A stretch of 64,000 nt of DNA from Parvibaculum sp. (lineage in GTDB: Bacteria > Pseudomonadota > Alphaproteobacteria > Parvibaculales > Parvibaculaceae): NCBI RefSeq assembly GCF_030651915.1, contig NZ_JAUSBV010000002.1, forward strand, positions 324,414 to 388,413, written 5' to 3'. The notes beneath the pieces are model-generated. The model worked only from the letters and a program-made list of their open reading frames with translations, ran no database searches and was not told where the DNA came from. Shown here piece after piece: positions 45,088 through 55,632 of this stretch (position 1 is its first letter; each line of letters opens with the position of its first letter). Made by a program: the position numbers and the translations under genes.

Positions 45088-45645
45088 ATGGCTGACGGTC
45101 CGCAAAAGAAAGTCTGTCTCGGCGTCGTCGTCGGCGCGCATGGCGTGCGCGGTCTTGTCCGCGTCAAGCCGTTCACCGAGGCGCCGGATGGCGTTGCGGC
45201 TTATGGCCCGGTCGAGACGGTCGACGGTGCACGGCGCTTCGCCATCGAGGCGAAGGGCATGGTCAAGGAGCTGGTGCTCTGCCGGCTCGACGGCATTGAC
45301 GACCGGGACGCGGCGGAGGCGCTTCGAGGCACCGAGCTCTATGTCTCACGCGACCGGCTGCCGCCGGCCGATGCGGATGAGGGTTGGTACCATGCCGACC
45401 TCGTCGGCCTTCGCGCTGTCGGTCTCGACGGGCACGATTATGGCGCGGTCGTCGCGGTGCTGAATTTCGGTGCCGGCGATCTTCTGGAAATCGCCCCGCC
45501 CGATGGCGGGGCGACGGTGCTGATGGGCTTCACCGAAGCGAATGTGCCCGAGGTCGACATTGCCGGCGGGCGTATCGTCATCGATCCGCCGCTCGGCACC
45601 TTCGACGACGTTAGCGATGCGGAGGGGGCGGCGGATGGCGACTGA
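45088..45645 (+). CDS. rimM: Ribosome maturation factor RimM
   Basis: The 185-residue protein has the two RimM halves: an N-terminal barrel with [20 protein letters not shown] and a PRC-barrel region with [21 protein letters not shown] and the conserved IDPPLG close. RimM assists 30S head assembly. The ATG at 45088 is preferred; a TTG at 45073 is also in frame. Its 3' end overlaps trmD by 11 bases. Confidence 0.95.
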   Translation: MADGPQKKVCLGVVVGAHGVRGLVRVKPFTEAPDGVAAYGPVETVDGARRFAIEAKGMVKELVLCRLDGIDDRDAAEALRGTELYVSRDRLPPADADEGWYHADLVGLRAVGLDGHDYGAVVAVLNFGAGDLLEIAPPDGGATVLMGFTEANVPEVDIAGGRIVIDPPLGTFDDVSDAEGAADGD

Positions 45646-46339
45646 AGCCTGGTCGGCAAATGTGCTGACGCTCTTTCCGGAGATGTTTCCGGGCCCGCTC
45701 GGTCACTCGCTGGCTGGCAAGGCGCTCGAAAGCGGTCTCTGGCGGCTCGAGGCGGTCGATATTCGCGATTTCGCGACCGACCGGCACCGCTCGGTCGACG
45801 ACACGCCGTCGGGCGGCGGGCCGGGCATGGTGATGCGGGCCGATGTGATGGCGGCGGCGATCGATGCCGTCCATCCGGGCGGGCAGCCGCTGATCTATCT
45901 GAGCCCCCGGGGCCGGCCGCTGACACAGGCCCGGGTCCGGGAACTGGCGACAGGATCGGGGGTGACGCTTGTCTGCGGGCGTTTCGAGGGGCTCGATCAG
46001 CGGGTCATCGAGGCGCGGGCAATGGAGGAGATCAGCCTCGGCGATTTCGTGTTGTCCGGCGGCGAGCCGGCGGCCATGGCGCTGATCGATGCGGTTGTCC
46101 GGCTCTTGCCGGGGGTGATGGGCAAGGACGCCTCGGGGGCCGAAGAGAGCTTTGAAGGCGGACTTCTGGAGTACCCGCATTATACAAGACCCCAGATCTT
46201 CGAGGGGCGCGAGATTCCGCCGGTTTTGACCTCCGGCGACCATCAAAAGGTCAAGGCCTGGCGCCGTGCCGAGGCCGAAAAGGCGACCCGGGAAAGGCGG
46301 CCCGAGCTTTGGGACGATTTTCTGGGCAAGAAGCCCTGA
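45635..46339 (+). CDS. trmD: tRNA (guanine-N1)-methyltransferase TrmD
   Basis: The 234-residue SPOUT methyltransferase has the trefoil-knot motifs [11 protein letters not shown] and [11 protein letters not shown], the GGGPGMVMR substrate loop and the C-terminal ELWDDFLGK. It makes m1G37 in tRNA, which prevents frameshifting. The start at 45635 follows GGAGGGGG and lies inside rimM. Confidence 0.96.
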   Translation: MATEAWSANVLTLFPEMFPGPLGHSLAGKALESGLWRLEAVDIRDFATDRHRSVDDTPSGGGPGMVMRADVMAAAIDAVHPGGQPLIYLSPRGRPLTQARVRELATGSGVTLVCGRFEGLDQRVIEARAMEEISLGDFVLSGGEPAAMALIDAVVRLLPGVMGKDASGAEESFEGGLLEYPHYTRPQIFEGREIPPVLTSGDHQKVKAWRRAEAEKATRERRPELWDDFLGKKP

Positions 46340-46441
46340 TGGCAGTCGCCATGAGGTATAATTTGTGTTACGGAAGCGCGCTTCCGGGCCGGGATTGTCC
46401 CTTTCGAGGTCCGAACGCCTTCATATCCGAGGTTTGACCCT

Positions 46442-46834
46442 ATGAATATCATTGAGCAGCTCGAGCAGGAGCAGGTCGCGGCACTGTCCGCCGGCAAGAC
46501 CATTCCCGATTTTGCCCCCGGCGACACGCTGCAGGTCAATGTGAAGGTGGTTGAAGGCACGCGCGAGCGCCTGCAGGCCTATGAAGGTGTCTGCATCGGC
46601 CGCGCCGGTGGCGGCATCAACGAGAACTTCACGGTCCGCAAGATTTCCTACGGCGAGGGCGTCGAGCGCGTGTTTCCGCTTTACGGACCGCTGGTCGACT
46701 CGATCAAGGTCGTGCGCAAGGGCCGCGTGCGTCGCGCCAAGCTCTATTACCTGCGCGGTCTTCGCGGCAAAGCTGCCCGAATTACCGAAAAACAGGACTT
46801 CAAGACCCGCAACAAGGACAGCGGCGCCGCCTGA
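46442..46834 (+). CDS. rplS: 50S ribosomal protein L19
   Basis: The 130-residue protein has the L19 core: [40 protein letters not shown] and the closing [15 protein letters not shown]. It lies at the subunit interface of the ribosome. It ends the ffh-rpsP-rimM-trmD-rplS cluster and is followed by a terminator. The 102-base gap before it is enough for a separate promoter. Confidence 0.97.
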   Translation: MNIIEQLEQEQVAALSAGKTIPDFAPGDTLQVNVKVVEGTRERLQAYEGVCIGRAGGGINENFTVRKISYGEGVERVFPLYGPLVDSIKVVRKGRVRRAKLYYLRGLRGKAARITEKQDFKTRNKDSGAA

Positions 46835-46868
46835 TTTCTCCGCATTCGAGCGGAAACTGTCACGAAAA

Positions 46869-46903
46869 GCGGGCAGGGCGCCTGAAGGCCCCGGCCCGTT
46901 TTT
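46869..46903 (+). terminator. Rho-independent terminator after rplS
   Basis: A stem of GCGGGC (46869-46874) with GCCCGT (46894-46899), extended by an imperfect inner stem around a TGAA loop, is followed by five T. It lies 35 bases after the rplS stop. Confidence 0.8.
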
Positions 46904-46950
46904 GTTATGGGCTACACTGAACGAAAGTTCCGAACGACGAGGAAAGCGAA

Positions 46951-48372
46951 ATGTCGCCCCGCACAATGTACGACAAGATCTGGGATGCGCATCTGGTCGA
47001 GATGGCCGAGGACGGGACCGGCCTGCTCTATATCGACCGGCATCTCGTGCATGAGGTCACAAGCCCGCAGGCCTTCGAGGGCCTGCGCATGGCGAAGCGT
47101 CCCGTGCATGCACCGCTGAAGACGCTGGCGGTTGCCGATCACAATGTGCCGACGACCGACCGTTCCAAGGGCATCGCCGACGAAGAGAGCCGCATCCAGG
47201 TCGAGACGCTCGAACACAACGCAAAAGATTTCGGCGTCGAATATCTCGAAATGTCCGACATCCGTCAGGGCATCGTGCACATCGTCGGGCCGGAGCAAGG
47301 CTTCACGCTGCCCGGCACCACCATCGTTTGCGGCGACAGCCACACCTCGACGCATGGCGCCTTCGGCGCGCTGGCGCATGGCATCGGCACGTCGGAGGTC
47401 GAGCATGTGCTCGCCACCCAGACGCTGATCCAGGCCAAGGCCAAGAACATGCGCATCAATGTGGTAGGCAAGGCGCCGGAAGGTTTCACCGCGAAAGACA
47501 TCGTGCTCGCCATCATCGGCGAGATCGGCACGGCCGGCGGCACCGGCTATGTCATCGAATATGCCGGCGAGGCGATCCGCGATCTCTCGATGGAAGGCCG
47601 CATGACCGTCTGCAACATGACGATCGAAGGCGGCGCCCGCGCCGGGCTGATTGCACCCGACGAAAAGACCTATGCCTATCTTGAAGGCCGCCCGCGCGCG
47701 CCGAAGGGCAAGGCGTGGGAGATGGCGGTCGACTACTGGAAGACACTGCCATCCGACGAAGGTGCGACGTTCGACAAGGAAATCACCATCGACATCGCCG
47801 ACCTGCCGCCGCTGATCACCTGGGGCACGAGCCCGGAAAACGTCATCAAGATCACGGACCGCATTCCCGATCCGAAGGACGTGCATGACGAAGCGCATGC
47901 GAAGTCGATGCAACGCGCGCTCGACTATATGGGTCTGACACCGGGCACACCGATCACGGAGGTCAAGATCGACCGCGTCTTCATCGGCTCCTGCACCAAT
48001 GGCCGCATCGAGGATCTGCGCGCCGCCGCCGTCATCGCCGAAAAGGCGATCAAAGCCGGCCGCAAGGTGGCGTCCACCGTCAACGCGATGGTCGTGCCCG
48101 GTTCCGGCCTTGTGAAAGCGCAAGCCGAGAAGGAAGGTCTCGACAAGATCTTCCTCGAAGCGGGCTTCGAATGGCGTGAGCCCGGCTGCTCGATGTGTCT
48201 GGCGATGAACGCCGACAAGCTCGAGCCCGGCGAACGCTGCGCCTCGACGTCGAACCGCAATTTCGAAGGCCGTCAGGGCCGCGGCGGCCGCACGCATCTC
48301 GTCTCGCCCGCCATGGCGGCGGCGGCGGCGTTTGCGGGGCATTTCGTCGATGTGCGCGAATTCAAGAACTGA
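46951..48372 (+). CDS. leuC: 3-isopropylmalate dehydratase large subunit
   Basis: The 473-residue subunit binds a [4Fe-4S] cluster through the cysteines in [12 protein letters not shown] and GCSMCLAMN and has the aconitase-family motif [15 protein letters not shown]. With LeuD it isomerises 2- to 3-isopropylmalate in leucine synthesis. An AGGAAAG site precedes the ATG. leuD and leuB follow closely; leuA is not in the window. Confidence 0.97.
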   Translation: MSPRTMYDKIWDAHLVEMAEDGTGLLYIDRHLVHEVTSPQAFEGLRMAKRPVHAPLKTLAVADHNVPTTDRSKGIADEESRIQVETLEHNAKDFGVEYLEMSDIRQGIVHIVGPEQGFTLPGTTIVCGDSHTSTHGAFGALAHGIGTSEVEHVLATQTLIQAKAKNMRINVVGKAPEGFTAKDIVLAIIGEIGTAGGTGYVIEYAGEAIRDLSMEGRMTVCNMTIEGGARAGLIAPDEKTYAYLEGRPRAPKGKAWEMAVDYWKTLPSDEGATFDKEITIDIADLPPLITWGTSPENVIKITDRIPDPKDVHDEAHAKSMQRALDYMGLTPGTPITEVKIDRVFIGSCTNGRIEDLRAAAVIAEKAIKAGRKVASTVNAMVVPGSGLVKAQAEKEGLDKIFLEAGFEWREPGCSMCLAMNADKLEPGERCASTSNRNFEGRQGRGGRTHLVSPAMAAAAAFAGHFVDVREFKN

Positions 48373-48382
48373 GGACGGGTAA

Positions 48383-48988
48383 ATGGACAAGTTCAACAAG
48401 CTGACGGGCGTTGCGGCGCCGCTGCCGATCATCAATGTCGATACCGACATGATCATCCCGAAGCAGTTCCTGAAGACGATCAAGCGCACGGGGCTCGGCA
48501 AGAACCTGTTCGACGAGATGCGCTATGACGATGACGGGAAGGAAATTCCGGATTTCGTGCTCAACAAGCCGGCCTATCGCAATGCGCAGATCCTCGTGAC
48601 CGGCGAGAATTTCGGCTGCGGTTCGTCGCGCGAGCATGCGCCCTGGGCGCTCTTGGATTTCGGCATCCGCTGCGTCATCGCGACGAGCTTTGCCGACATC
48701 TTCTACAATAACTGCTTCCAGAACGGCATCCTGCCCATCGTGCTGCCGCAATCGGACGTCGACAAGCTGATGGACGATGCCGAGCGCGGCTCGAACGCCG
48801 TCGTTACCGTCGATCTCGAAGCGCAGGAAATCCGCGGGCCCGATGGCGGCGTCATCCAATTCGACATCGACCCCTTCCGCAAGCATTGCATGCTCAACGG
48901 TCTCGACGGCGTCGGGTTGACGCTGCAGAAGGTCGAGAAGATCGCCGGCTTCGAAAAGAAGCTCGAAGCCGAGCAGCCCTGGCTCTGA
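48383..48988 (+). CDS. leuD: 3-isopropylmalate dehydratase small subunit
   Basis: The 201-residue swivel-domain subunit has the opening [21 protein letters not shown] and the substrate loop [17 protein letters not shown]. It works as a heterodimer with LeuC. It starts 10 bases after the leuC stop, so the two are co-translated from one transcript. Confidence 0.97.
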   Translation: MDKFNKLTGVAAPLPIINVDTDMIIPKQFLKTIKRTGLGKNLFDEMRYDDDGKEIPDFVLNKPAYRNAQILVTGENFGCGSSREHAPWALLDFGIRCVIATSFADIFYNNCFQNGILPIVLPQSDVDKLMDDAERGSNAVVTVDLEAQEIRGPDGGVIQFDIDPFRKHCMLNGLDGVGLTLQKVEKIAGFEKKLEAEQPWL

Positions 48989-49010
48989 CACCCGAAGCGA
49001 AGAAAAGTAA

Positions 49011-50117
49011 ATGACAAGAAACATCCTCATCGTCGCCGGCGACGGCATCGGCCCGGAAGTCATGGGCGAAGTCGAGCGCGTGATCGGCTGGTACAACGAC
49101 AATCGCGGCTTCGATGCGAAGATCGAAAACGAACTGGTCGGCGGCTGCTGCTACGACGCGCATGGCGTCGCCGTCACCGACGCGACGGTCGAGAAGGCCA
49201 GGCGCGCCGATGCCGTCATGCTCGGCGCGGTCGGCGGACCCAAATGGGACAATGTGCCTTACGAGGGCCGCCCGGAAGCAGGGCTGCTTCGCCTCCGCAA
49301 GGATCTCGAACTCTTCGCCAATCTGCGCCCCGCGCTCTGCTTCGCGGCGCTGGCGGATGCGTCCTCGCTGAAGCGCGAGATTGTCGAGGGTCTCGACATC
49401 ATGATCGTGCGGGAACTCACCGGCGGCGTCTATTTCGGCGAGCCGAAGGAAATCACCGATCTTGGCAATGGCGAGCGCCGCGGCGTCGACACGCAGGTCT
49501 ATACGACCAGCGAAATCCGCCGCATCGCCGAGGTCGCCTTCGACCTGGCGAAGAAGCGCGGCAACCGCGTCATGTCGGTCGAGAAGCGCAATGTGATGAA
49601 GTCGGGCGTCCTCTGGTACGAGGAAGTCATCAAGCTTCACAAGGAGAAGTTTTCGGACGTCAAGCTCGAGCACATGCTGGCCGACAATTGCGCCATGCAG
49701 CTGGTGCGCAATCCGAAACAGTTCGACGTCATCGTCACCGACAATCTCTTTGGCGACGTGCTCTCCGATATCGCCTCGATGCTGACCGGCTCGCTCGGCA
49801 TGCTGCCGTCGGCCTCGCTCGGCGCCCGGGATGCAAACGGCAAGGCCTGCGCCATGTATGAGCCGGTGCACGGCTCCGCCCCGGACATCGCCGGCACGGG
49901 TGCGGCCAATCCGATCGCCTCGATCCTCAGTTTCGCCATGGCGCTGCGCTACACGTTCGAACTCGGCGCCGATGCCGACCTGCTCGAAAAAGCCGTCGAT
50001 ACCGTGCTCGCCAACGGGCTTCGCACCGGCGACATCATGCAGCCGGGCATGAAAAAAGTCGGCACCAAAGAGATGGGCGATGCGATCCTCGCCGCGCTCG
50101 CCAAACTGAACGGATAG
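49011..50117 (+). CDS. leuB: 3-isopropylmalate dehydrogenase
   Basis: The 368-residue NAD-dependent enzyme oxidises and decarboxylates 3-isopropylmalate. Family motifs include GDGIGPEV, the [15 protein letters not shown] and [10 protein letters not shown] segments, and the metal-binding [34 protein letters not shown] follows near the cofactor site. It is the third gene of leuCDB, 22 bases after leuD. Confidence 0.97.
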   Translation: MTRNILIVAGDGIGPEVMGEVERVIGWYNDNRGFDAKIENELVGGCCYDAHGVAVTDATVEKARRADAVMLGAVGGPKWDNVPYEGRPEAGLLRLRKDLELFANLRPALCFAALADASSLKREIVEGLDIMIVRELTGGVYFGEPKEITDLGNGERRGVDTQVYTTSEIRRIAEVAFDLAKKRGNRVMSVEKRNVMKSGVLWYEEVIKLHKEKFSDVKLEHMLADNCAMQLVRNPKQFDVIVTDNLFGDVLSDIASMLTGSLGMLPSASLGARDANGKACAMYEPVHGSAPDIAGTGAANPIASILSFAMALRYTFELGADADLLEKAVDTVLANGLRTGDIMQPGMKKVGTKEMGDAILAALAKLNG

Positions 50118-50183
50118 ATTGACCGGCCGCTTGACCCGTTGGAGGACCGCTCCGGGTGGCGGTCCCAGACAAGGAAAACGATC

Positions 50184-51206
50184 ATGGGCTACAAGATTGC
50201 CGTTCTCGGCGCCACCGGCAATGTCGGGCGCGAAATGCTCAACATTCTGGCCGAGCGTCAGTTCCCGGCCGACGAGGTGGTGGCGCTCGCCTCGCGGCGC
50301 AGCCTCGGCACCGAGGTCTCCTTCGGCGACCGCGACATCAAGGTCAAGGGGCTCGACACCTACGACTTCAAGGGCACCGATATCTGCCTGATGGCGACCT
50401 CGGGCGAGATGTCGGCCGAATGGGCGCCGAAGATCGCCGCCAAGGGCTGCGTCGTCATCGACAATTCGTCGCGCTGGCGGATGGACCCCGACGTGCCGCT
50501 GATCGTGCCGGAAGTCAATGCGGCGGCGATTGCCGGCTATACGAAGAAGAACATCATCGCCAATCCCAATTGCTCGACGGCGCAGATGGTCGTGGCGCTG
50601 AAGCCGCTGCATGACGCCGCCGGCATCCGCCGCGTCGTCGTCTCGACCTATCAGTCGGTCTCGGGCGCCGGCAAGGAGGCGATGGACGAGCTCTTCAGCC
50701 AGACCCGCGCCATCTTCGTCAATGACAGCATCGACGAGGGCAAGTTCACCAAGCAGATCGCCTTCAACGTCATTCCGCATATCGACGTCTTCATGGAAGA
50801 CGGACAGACGAAAGAGGAATGGAAGATGATGGCCGAGACCAAGAAGATCCTCGATCCGAAGATCAAGCTGACGGCGACCTGCGTGCGCGTGCCGGTTTTC
50901 GTCGGCCATTCGGAAGCCATCAATATCGAGTTTGAACGGCCGATCTCGGATGACGAGGCGCGCGACATCCTGCGCGAGGCGCCGGGTTGTCTGGTCGTCG
51001 ACAAGCGCGAGGATGGCGGCTATGTGACGCCGATCGAATGCGTCGGCGATTATGCGACCTATATCAGCCGCATCCGTGTCGACCCGACCGTCGAGAACGG
51101 TCTCAACATCTGGGTCGTCTCCGACAATCTGCGCAAGGGCGCGGCGCTCAACACGGTACAGATTGCCGAAATTCTGGGCGCGCGCTACCTCAAGAAGGCG
51201 GCGTGA
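50184..51206 (+). CDS. asd: Aspartate-semialdehyde dehydrogenase
   Basis: The 340-residue enzyme reduces aspartyl phosphate to aspartate semialdehyde for lysine, threonine, methionine and diaminopimelate. It has the cofactor loop GATGNVGREML, the nucleophile in ANPNCSTAQM and the histidine in VPVFVGHSEAINIEFE. The ATG at 50184 follows AAGGAAAA. It lies 66 bases after leuB, a common alphaproteobacterial arrangement. Confidence 0.97.
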   Translation: MGYKIAVLGATGNVGREMLNILAERQFPADEVVALASRRSLGTEVSFGDRDIKVKGLDTYDFKGTDICLMATSGEMSAEWAPKIAAKGCVVIDNSSRWRMDPDVPLIVPEVNAAAIAGYTKKNIIANPNCSTAQMVVALKPLHDAAGIRRVVVSTYQSVSGAGKEAMDELFSQTRAIFVNDSIDEGKFTKQIAFNVIPHIDVFMEDGQTKEEWKMMAETKKILDPKIKLTATCVRVPVFVGHSEAINIEFERPISDDEARDILREAPGCLVVDKREDGGYVTPIECVGDYATYISRIRVDPTVENGLNIWVVSDNLRKGAALNTVQIAEILGARYLKKAA

Positions 51207-51274
51207 GCGCGGCAAAAAACCCGTCCGTCTGCGGATCGACCTCCGTCCCTGATCGCGCCTGTTAACCTGCCGAT

Positions 51275-51303
51275 AATCCCTGCACAAAATATGTGCAGGG
51301 ATT
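51275..51303. terminator. Perfect 12-bp palindrome downstream of asd
   Basis: AATCCCTGCACA pairs with TGTGCAGGGATT around an AAATA loop, 68 bases after the asd stop and 107 bases before the Amt-kinase gene. A T run occurs only 9 bases later (CGTTTTTTCGG), so it is either a terminator with a spacer or a regulatory palindrome. Confidence 0.55.
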
Positions 51304-51410
51304 CCGCCGTTTTTTCGGCCGCCGCGATTTATTGCGGCGCGAAAAATTTACTTTTCGCCCGGTAATCTGACGCCAACGTCAGTTTTCCATGCATATTCCG
51401 GGGGCGGATC

Positions 51411-53567
51411 GTGGGCAGTGCGGCACAGTCGATCGACACCATCTGGGTTCTCATCTGCACGATCCTGGTGATCCTGATGCAGGCCGGTTTCACCTGCCTC
51501 GAATCCGGCATGGTGCGGGCCAAGAATTCCATCAACGTCGCGGTCAAGAACGTGATGGATTTCTGCGTCGCCGGCCTCGGCTTCTGGCTGGTCGGCTTCG
51601 GGCTGATGTTCGGCGCCAGTGCCGCCGGCTTTTTCGGCGTCAGCGATTTTGCCTTCCAGAGCGGTGCCGCCAATGCCTCGGCGGGTACCGCCTGGGTCAT
51701 GGTGTTTTTCTTTTTCCAGCTCGCCTTCTGTTCGACCGCTACCACCATCGTCGCCGGCGCGGTTGCCGAGCGCATGAGCTTTCGCGGCTATCTGATCACC
51801 GCCGCCGTGCTCAGCATGGCGATCTATCCGGTCTTCGGTCACTGGGCCTGGGGCGGCATTCTGGCCGGCGAGGCGGCGGGCTGGCTCGAACTCAGGGGCT
51901 TCATCGACTTCGCCGGCTCGACCGTCGTCCATTCGATCGGCGGCTGGATCGCGCTGGCCGCGATCCTCGTCATGGGTGCACGCATCGGCCGCTTCGGTCC
52001 CAATGGCGGGCGCATCGAACCGCATGACATGCCGATGGCGACGCTCGGCATGTTCCTGTTGTGGATCGGCTGGTTCGGCTTCAATGGCGGCTCGACGCTG
52101 GCGCTCGATGCCTCCGTTCCCTTCATTCTGGTTCACACCATGCTGGCGGCGGCCGCCGGCGGTTTCGCCGCCACCGGTCTCAGCTGGTTCACGCGCGGGC
52201 TGCCCGATGTGCAGCAGACGCTGAACGGCGTGCTGGCCGGCCTCGTCGCCATCACCGCCAATTGCCACATCGTCGACACCGGCGCCGCCGTGCTGATCGG
52301 CGCCATTGGCGGCCTTGTCTGCTACCTGGCCAGCCAGCTTCTGGAGCGGCTCGAAATCGACGATGCGGTCGATGCGGTGCCGGTGCATCTGGCGGCCGGC
52401 ATCTGGGGCACGCTGGCGGTGGCGCTCTTCGGCGATGTGTCGATGTTCCCGCATGGCCACACACGGGTCGAACAGTTTCTGGTGCAGCTGCAGGGCGTGG
52501 CGGCCGCCGGGCTCTTTGCCTTCACGACGGCTTATGTCGTGCTGCGCATCGTCAATCGCTTTCTGCCCCTGCGCGTCTCCAGGGAAGACGAGCGCATCGG
52601 CCTCAACATCGCCGAGCATGGTGCCTCCAGCGCGCTGCTCGATGTGCTGGGCGCGATGGAAGGCCAGGCGGCGCGCGGCGACTTCTCGAAGTCGCTGCAT
52701 GTCGAGCCCTTCACCGAGGCCGGCGAAATCGCCACGCGTTACAATCTGGTGCTCGACAAGTTCAACCGTGAGGTCAATGAGCGCGAGCGCACCGCCAACC
52801 AGCTGCGCGATGCGCGCGACGTGGCCGAGCTTGCCAACGCCTCCAAGTCGCAGTTTCTGGCCAATATGAGCCACGAACTCCGGACGCCGCTCAATGCGAT
52901 CATCGGATTCTCCGAAGTGATGAATGGCGAGCTGTTCGGGCCGATCGAGAACGAGCGCTACAAGGACTATGTCGTCGACATCCACAAATCCTCCAGCCAT
53001 CTTCTCAGCCTGATCAACGATATTCTCGATCTCTCCAAGATCGAGGCCGATCGCTACGAGCTTTACGAGGAAGAGCTCGATGTCGTCGATGTGATGGCCA
53101 GCTGCGAGCGCATGATGCGGCACCGCGCCGAGGAAGCTGGCATCGATTTCGGCGTCACGCTCGAACAGGACCTGCCCGGCCTCAATGCCGACAAGCGGGC
53201 GCTCCGCCAGATCCTGCTCAATCTGGTCTCGAATGCGGTCAAGTTCACGCCCAAGGGCGGCCATATCGAACTGGCGGCCTGCATGGAGCCCGACGAGCGC
53301 ATGGCCTTCCGCGTCTCGGACAGCGGCATCGGCATGGCCAAGGCGGATATTCCGACCGCGCTCGAGCCCTTCCGCCAGATCGGCAAGGACAGCAATGTCT
53401 ATTCGGCCGAAGGCACCGGTCTCGGCCTGCCGCTGACCCGCGCGCTGGCCCGCCTGCACGGGGCGACGCTGGTGATCGATTCCGAGCCCGGTCAGGGCAC
53501 CACGATCACGGTGCGCATGCCCCATGCCCGCGTGCTGCCGCGCATGCCGCGCCGTCTTGCGGGCTGA
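51411..53567 (+). CDS. Ammonium transporter-histidine kinase fusion (Amt-HK)
   Basis: The 718-residue protein joins a complete Amt transporter to a sensor kinase. Residues 1-385 are an Amt with eleven helices, Asp166 in IDFAGSTVVH, the twin pore histidines H174 and H326, and WFGFNGGS. The Amt cytoplasmic tail is kept (LRVSREDERIGLNIAEHG, 387-404). A linker follows, then a kinase with the phospho-histidine H488 in SHELRTPLN, an N-box NLVSNAVKF, DSGIGM and GTGLGL. The likely role is sensing ammonium through the transporter fold. The GTG start at 51411 follows GGGGGCGG. No response regulator lies next to it. Confidence 0.93.
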   Translation: MGSAAQSIDTIWVLICTILVILMQAGFTCLESGMVRAKNSINVAVKNVMDFCVAGLGFWLVGFGLMFGASAAGFFGVSDFAFQSGAANASAGTAWVMVFFFFQLAFCSTATTIVAGAVAERMSFRGYLITAAVLSMAIYPVFGHWAWGGILAGEAAGWLELRGFIDFAGSTVVHSIGGWIALAAILVMGARIGRFGPNGGRIEPHDMPMATLGMFLLWIGWFGFNGGSTLALDASVPFILVHTMLAAAAGGFAATGLSWFTRGLPDVQQTLNGVLAGLVAITANCHIVDTGAAVLIGAIGGLVCYLASQLLERLEIDDAVDAVPVHLAAGIWGTLAVALFGDVSMFPHGHTRVEQFLVQLQGVAAAGLFAFTTAYVVLRIVNRFLPLRVSREDERIGLNIAEHGASSALLDVLGAMEGQAARGDFSKSLHVEPFTEAGEIATRYNLVLDKFNREVNERERTANQLRDARDVAELANASKSQFLANMSHELRTPLNAIIGFSEVMNGELFGPIENERYKDYVVDIHKSSSHLLSLINDILDLSKIEADRYELYEEELDVVDVMASCERMMRHRAEEAGIDFGVTLEQDLPGLNADKRALRQILLNLVSNAVKFTPKGGHIELAACMEPDERMAFRVSDSGIGMAKADIPTALEPFRQIGKDSNVYSAEGTGLGLPLTRALARLHGATLVIDSEPGQGTTITVRMPHARVLPRMPRRLAG

Positions 53568-53643
53568 TTCCGCTTCACAGCCGCGCCCGCTCTTTATAGT
53601 GTCCGCATCGCGAAGCCCCGCCCCAGCGATCCGGAGACCCTTC

Positions 53644-54543
53644 ATGGCCGACCTTTCCGCCCGCCCGCGCCGCAGCGTTCTCTACATGCCGGGATCGAAC
53701 GCGCGCGCGCTCGAAAAGGCCCGCGAGCTCAAGGCCGATGCGCTGATCCTCGATCTCGAGGACGCGGTGGCGCCCGATGCCAAGGAAGAGGCGCGTGCCC
53801 AGGTTGCGGCGGCGGTCAAACAGGGCGGTTACGGCAAGCGCGAAATCGCCATCCGGGTCAACGGCCTCGACACACCCTGGGGCCTCGACGACATCAAGGC
53901 CGCGGTCGCCGCCGGCCCCGATGCGATCCTGGTGCCGAAGATCAATTCGGCCGCCGATGTCGAGCGCGCCGAAGAGGCGCTCTCGGATGCGGGCGCGAAG
54001 GGCGGCATCCAGCTCTGGTGCATGATCGAGACGCCGCTGGCGCTGCTCAACATTCAGGCGATCGCCGCCAAGGCGCGCGAGCCCGGCAGCCGCATGACCC
54101 TCTGGGTCATGGGCACCAACGACATCGCCAAGGAATTGCGCGCCGCGCATACGCCCGACCGCGTGCCGATGCTGGCCGCGCTCGGCCTCGCGCTTCTGGC
54201 CGCACGCGCCTATGGCCTGGTTATCCTCGACGGCGTCTATAACGACATCAGGAACGAAGAGGGCTTCGCCGCCATCTGCGAGCAGGGCCGCGACATGGGT
54301 TTCGACGGCAAGACGCTGATCCATCCGTCGCAGCTCGATCCCTGCAACCGCATCTTCTCGCCCGATCCCGAGGCGGTCGCGCTGGCGCGCCAGACCATCG
54401 CGGCCTTCAAGCTGCCCGAAAACAGGGGCAAGGGCGTGTTGAAGATCGAGGGCCGCATGGTCGAGATCCTGCATGCCGAAATCGCCGAGCGGGTCGTCGC
54501 CATCGCCGATGCGATCGCCGAGCTTGAAGCCGTGGTGGAGTGA
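53644..54543 (+). CDS. mcl1: CoA ester lyase, malyl-CoA/beta-methylmalyl-CoA lyase type
   Basis: The 299-residue HpcH/HpaI-fold lyase has LDLEDAVAPDAKEEAR near residues 38-53, LVPKINSAADVE, CMIETPLALLN and GTNDIAKELR, as in CitE-like CoA ester lyases. Its position before a mesaconyl-CoA hydratase gene and sdhCDAB supports L-malyl-CoA/beta-methylmalyl-CoA lyase of the ethylmalonyl-CoA pathway, although CitE-like side activities are possible. The start at 53644 follows CGGAGA. Confidence 0.85.
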   Translation: MADLSARPRRSVLYMPGSNARALEKARELKADALILDLEDAVAPDAKEEARAQVAAAVKQGGYGKREIAIRVNGLDTPWGLDDIKAAVAAGPDAILVPKINSAADVERAEEALSDAGAKGGIQLWCMIETPLALLNIQAIAAKAREPGSRMTLWVMGTNDIAKELRAAHTPDRVPMLAALGLALLAARAYGLVILDGVYNDIRNEEGFAAICEQGRDMGFDGKTLIHPSQLDPCNRIFSPDPEAVALARQTIAAFKLPENRGKGVLKIEGRMVEILHAEIAERVVAIADAIAELEAVVE

Positions 54544-54548
54544 GCGCG

Positions 54549-55598
54549 ATGTCGAAGACCAATGCCGGCAATTTCTTCGAGGATTTCAAGGTCGGGCAGG
54601 TGCTGCGGCATGCGACGCCGCGCACGGTTTCGGAAGGCGACACGGCGCTTTACCAGGCCTTGTTCGGTTCGCGCTTTGCGCTGCAGTCCTCGGCCGAGGT
54701 TGCGCGGAAGGCCGGTTACGCCACGGCGCCTGTCGACGATCTCCTTGCCTTCCACATCGTCTTCGGCAAGACCGTGCCCGACATCTCGCTCAATGCGGTC
54801 GCCAATCTCGGTTATGCCGATTGCAAGTTCCTCAAACCGGTCTTTCCGGGCGACACGCTCGCAACCGAGTCGAAAGTGATCGGGCTGAAGGAGAATTCCA
54901 ACGGCGAAACCGGCACCGTCTATGTCCGTTCGACGGGCCGCAACCAGCGCGGCGAAACCGTCATCGATTATGTGCGCTGGGTGATGGTTCGAAAGCGCGA
55001 CAAGGCCGCGCGCGCGCCGGAAGCCGATGTGCCGCATCTGCCGGCGGTCGTCGAGCCGTCGCATCTCGCCGCACCGGCAAAGACAAGCTTCAAGGGCTTC
55101 GACACCGTCGCTTCCGGCTCGCCCCATTTCTGGGACGACTATGAAGTGGGCGAGAAGATCGACCATGTCGACGGCGTCACCATCGAGGAAGCCGAACACA
55201 TGATGGCGACGCGTCTCTACCAGAACACCGCCAAGGTGCATTTCAATCAGTTCACCGAAGGCAAGGGCCGCTTCGGCCGCCGCCTGATCTATGGCGGCCA
55301 TGTGATTTCGCTGGCCCGTTCGCTCTCCTTCAACGGCCTCGGCAATGCGCTCACCATCGCCGCCATCAATGCCGGGCGCCACGTCGCGCCCTGCTTTGCC
55401 GGCGACACGGTTTTTGCCTGGTCGGAAGTGCTGGCGAAGTCGGCTCTGCCCAAGCGCGAGGACATTGCCGCGCTGCGGCTGCGCACCATCGCCACCAAGG
55501 ACCGTCCTTGCGCCGATTTCCCGGGCACAAAGGACAAGGGTTACGAGGACGGCGTCATTCTCGATCTCGATTACTGGGTGCTGATGCCGCGCCGCTGA
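54549..55598 (+). CDS. mch: MaoC family dehydratase, mesaconyl-CoA hydratase type
   Basis: The 349-residue protein contains two MaoC-like hotdog domains, which is the architecture and length of mesaconyl-CoA hydratase. The first holds FEDFKVGQVLRHATPRTVS and the second FWDDYEVGEKIDHVDG, with the hydratase region ATRLYQNTAKVHFN. Mch hydrates mesaconyl-CoA to beta-methylmalyl-CoA, which the preceding lyase splits to glyoxylate and propionyl-CoA. The ATG at 54549 has GGAG 8 bases upstream; a GTG at 54540 overlapping the lyase stop is an alternative. Confidence 0.85.
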   Translation: MSKTNAGNFFEDFKVGQVLRHATPRTVSEGDTALYQALFGSRFALQSSAEVARKAGYATAPVDDLLAFHIVFGKTVPDISLNAVANLGYADCKFLKPVFPGDTLATESKVIGLKENSNGETGTVYVRSTGRNQRGETVIDYVRWVMVRKRDKAARAPEADVPHLPAVVEPSHLAAPAKTSFKGFDTVASGSPHFWDDYEVGEKIDHVDGVTIEEAEHMMATRLYQNTAKVHFNQFTEGKGRFGRRLIYGGHVISLARSLSFNGLGNALTIAAINAGRHVAPCFAGDTVFAWSEVLAKSALPKREDIAALRLRTIATKDRPCADFPGTKDKGYEDGVILDLDYWVLMPRR

Positions 55599-55611
55599 GG
55601 GGCGCCTGCTG

Positions 55612-55632
55612 CCGGGTGGCAGACCCGGTTTT
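55612..55632 (+). terminator. Weak hairpin after the MaoC gene
   Basis: CCGGGT (55612-55617) pairs with ACCCGG (55623-55628) and is followed by TTTTC. The stem is only six pairs, so it may attenuate rather than end transcription before sdhC. Confidence 0.45.

Noticed and set aside
51348-53645. Open frame of 765 codons opposite the Amt-kinase gene
   Set aside because: It has no recognisable domains and is explained by the codon bias of the real gene on the plus strand.
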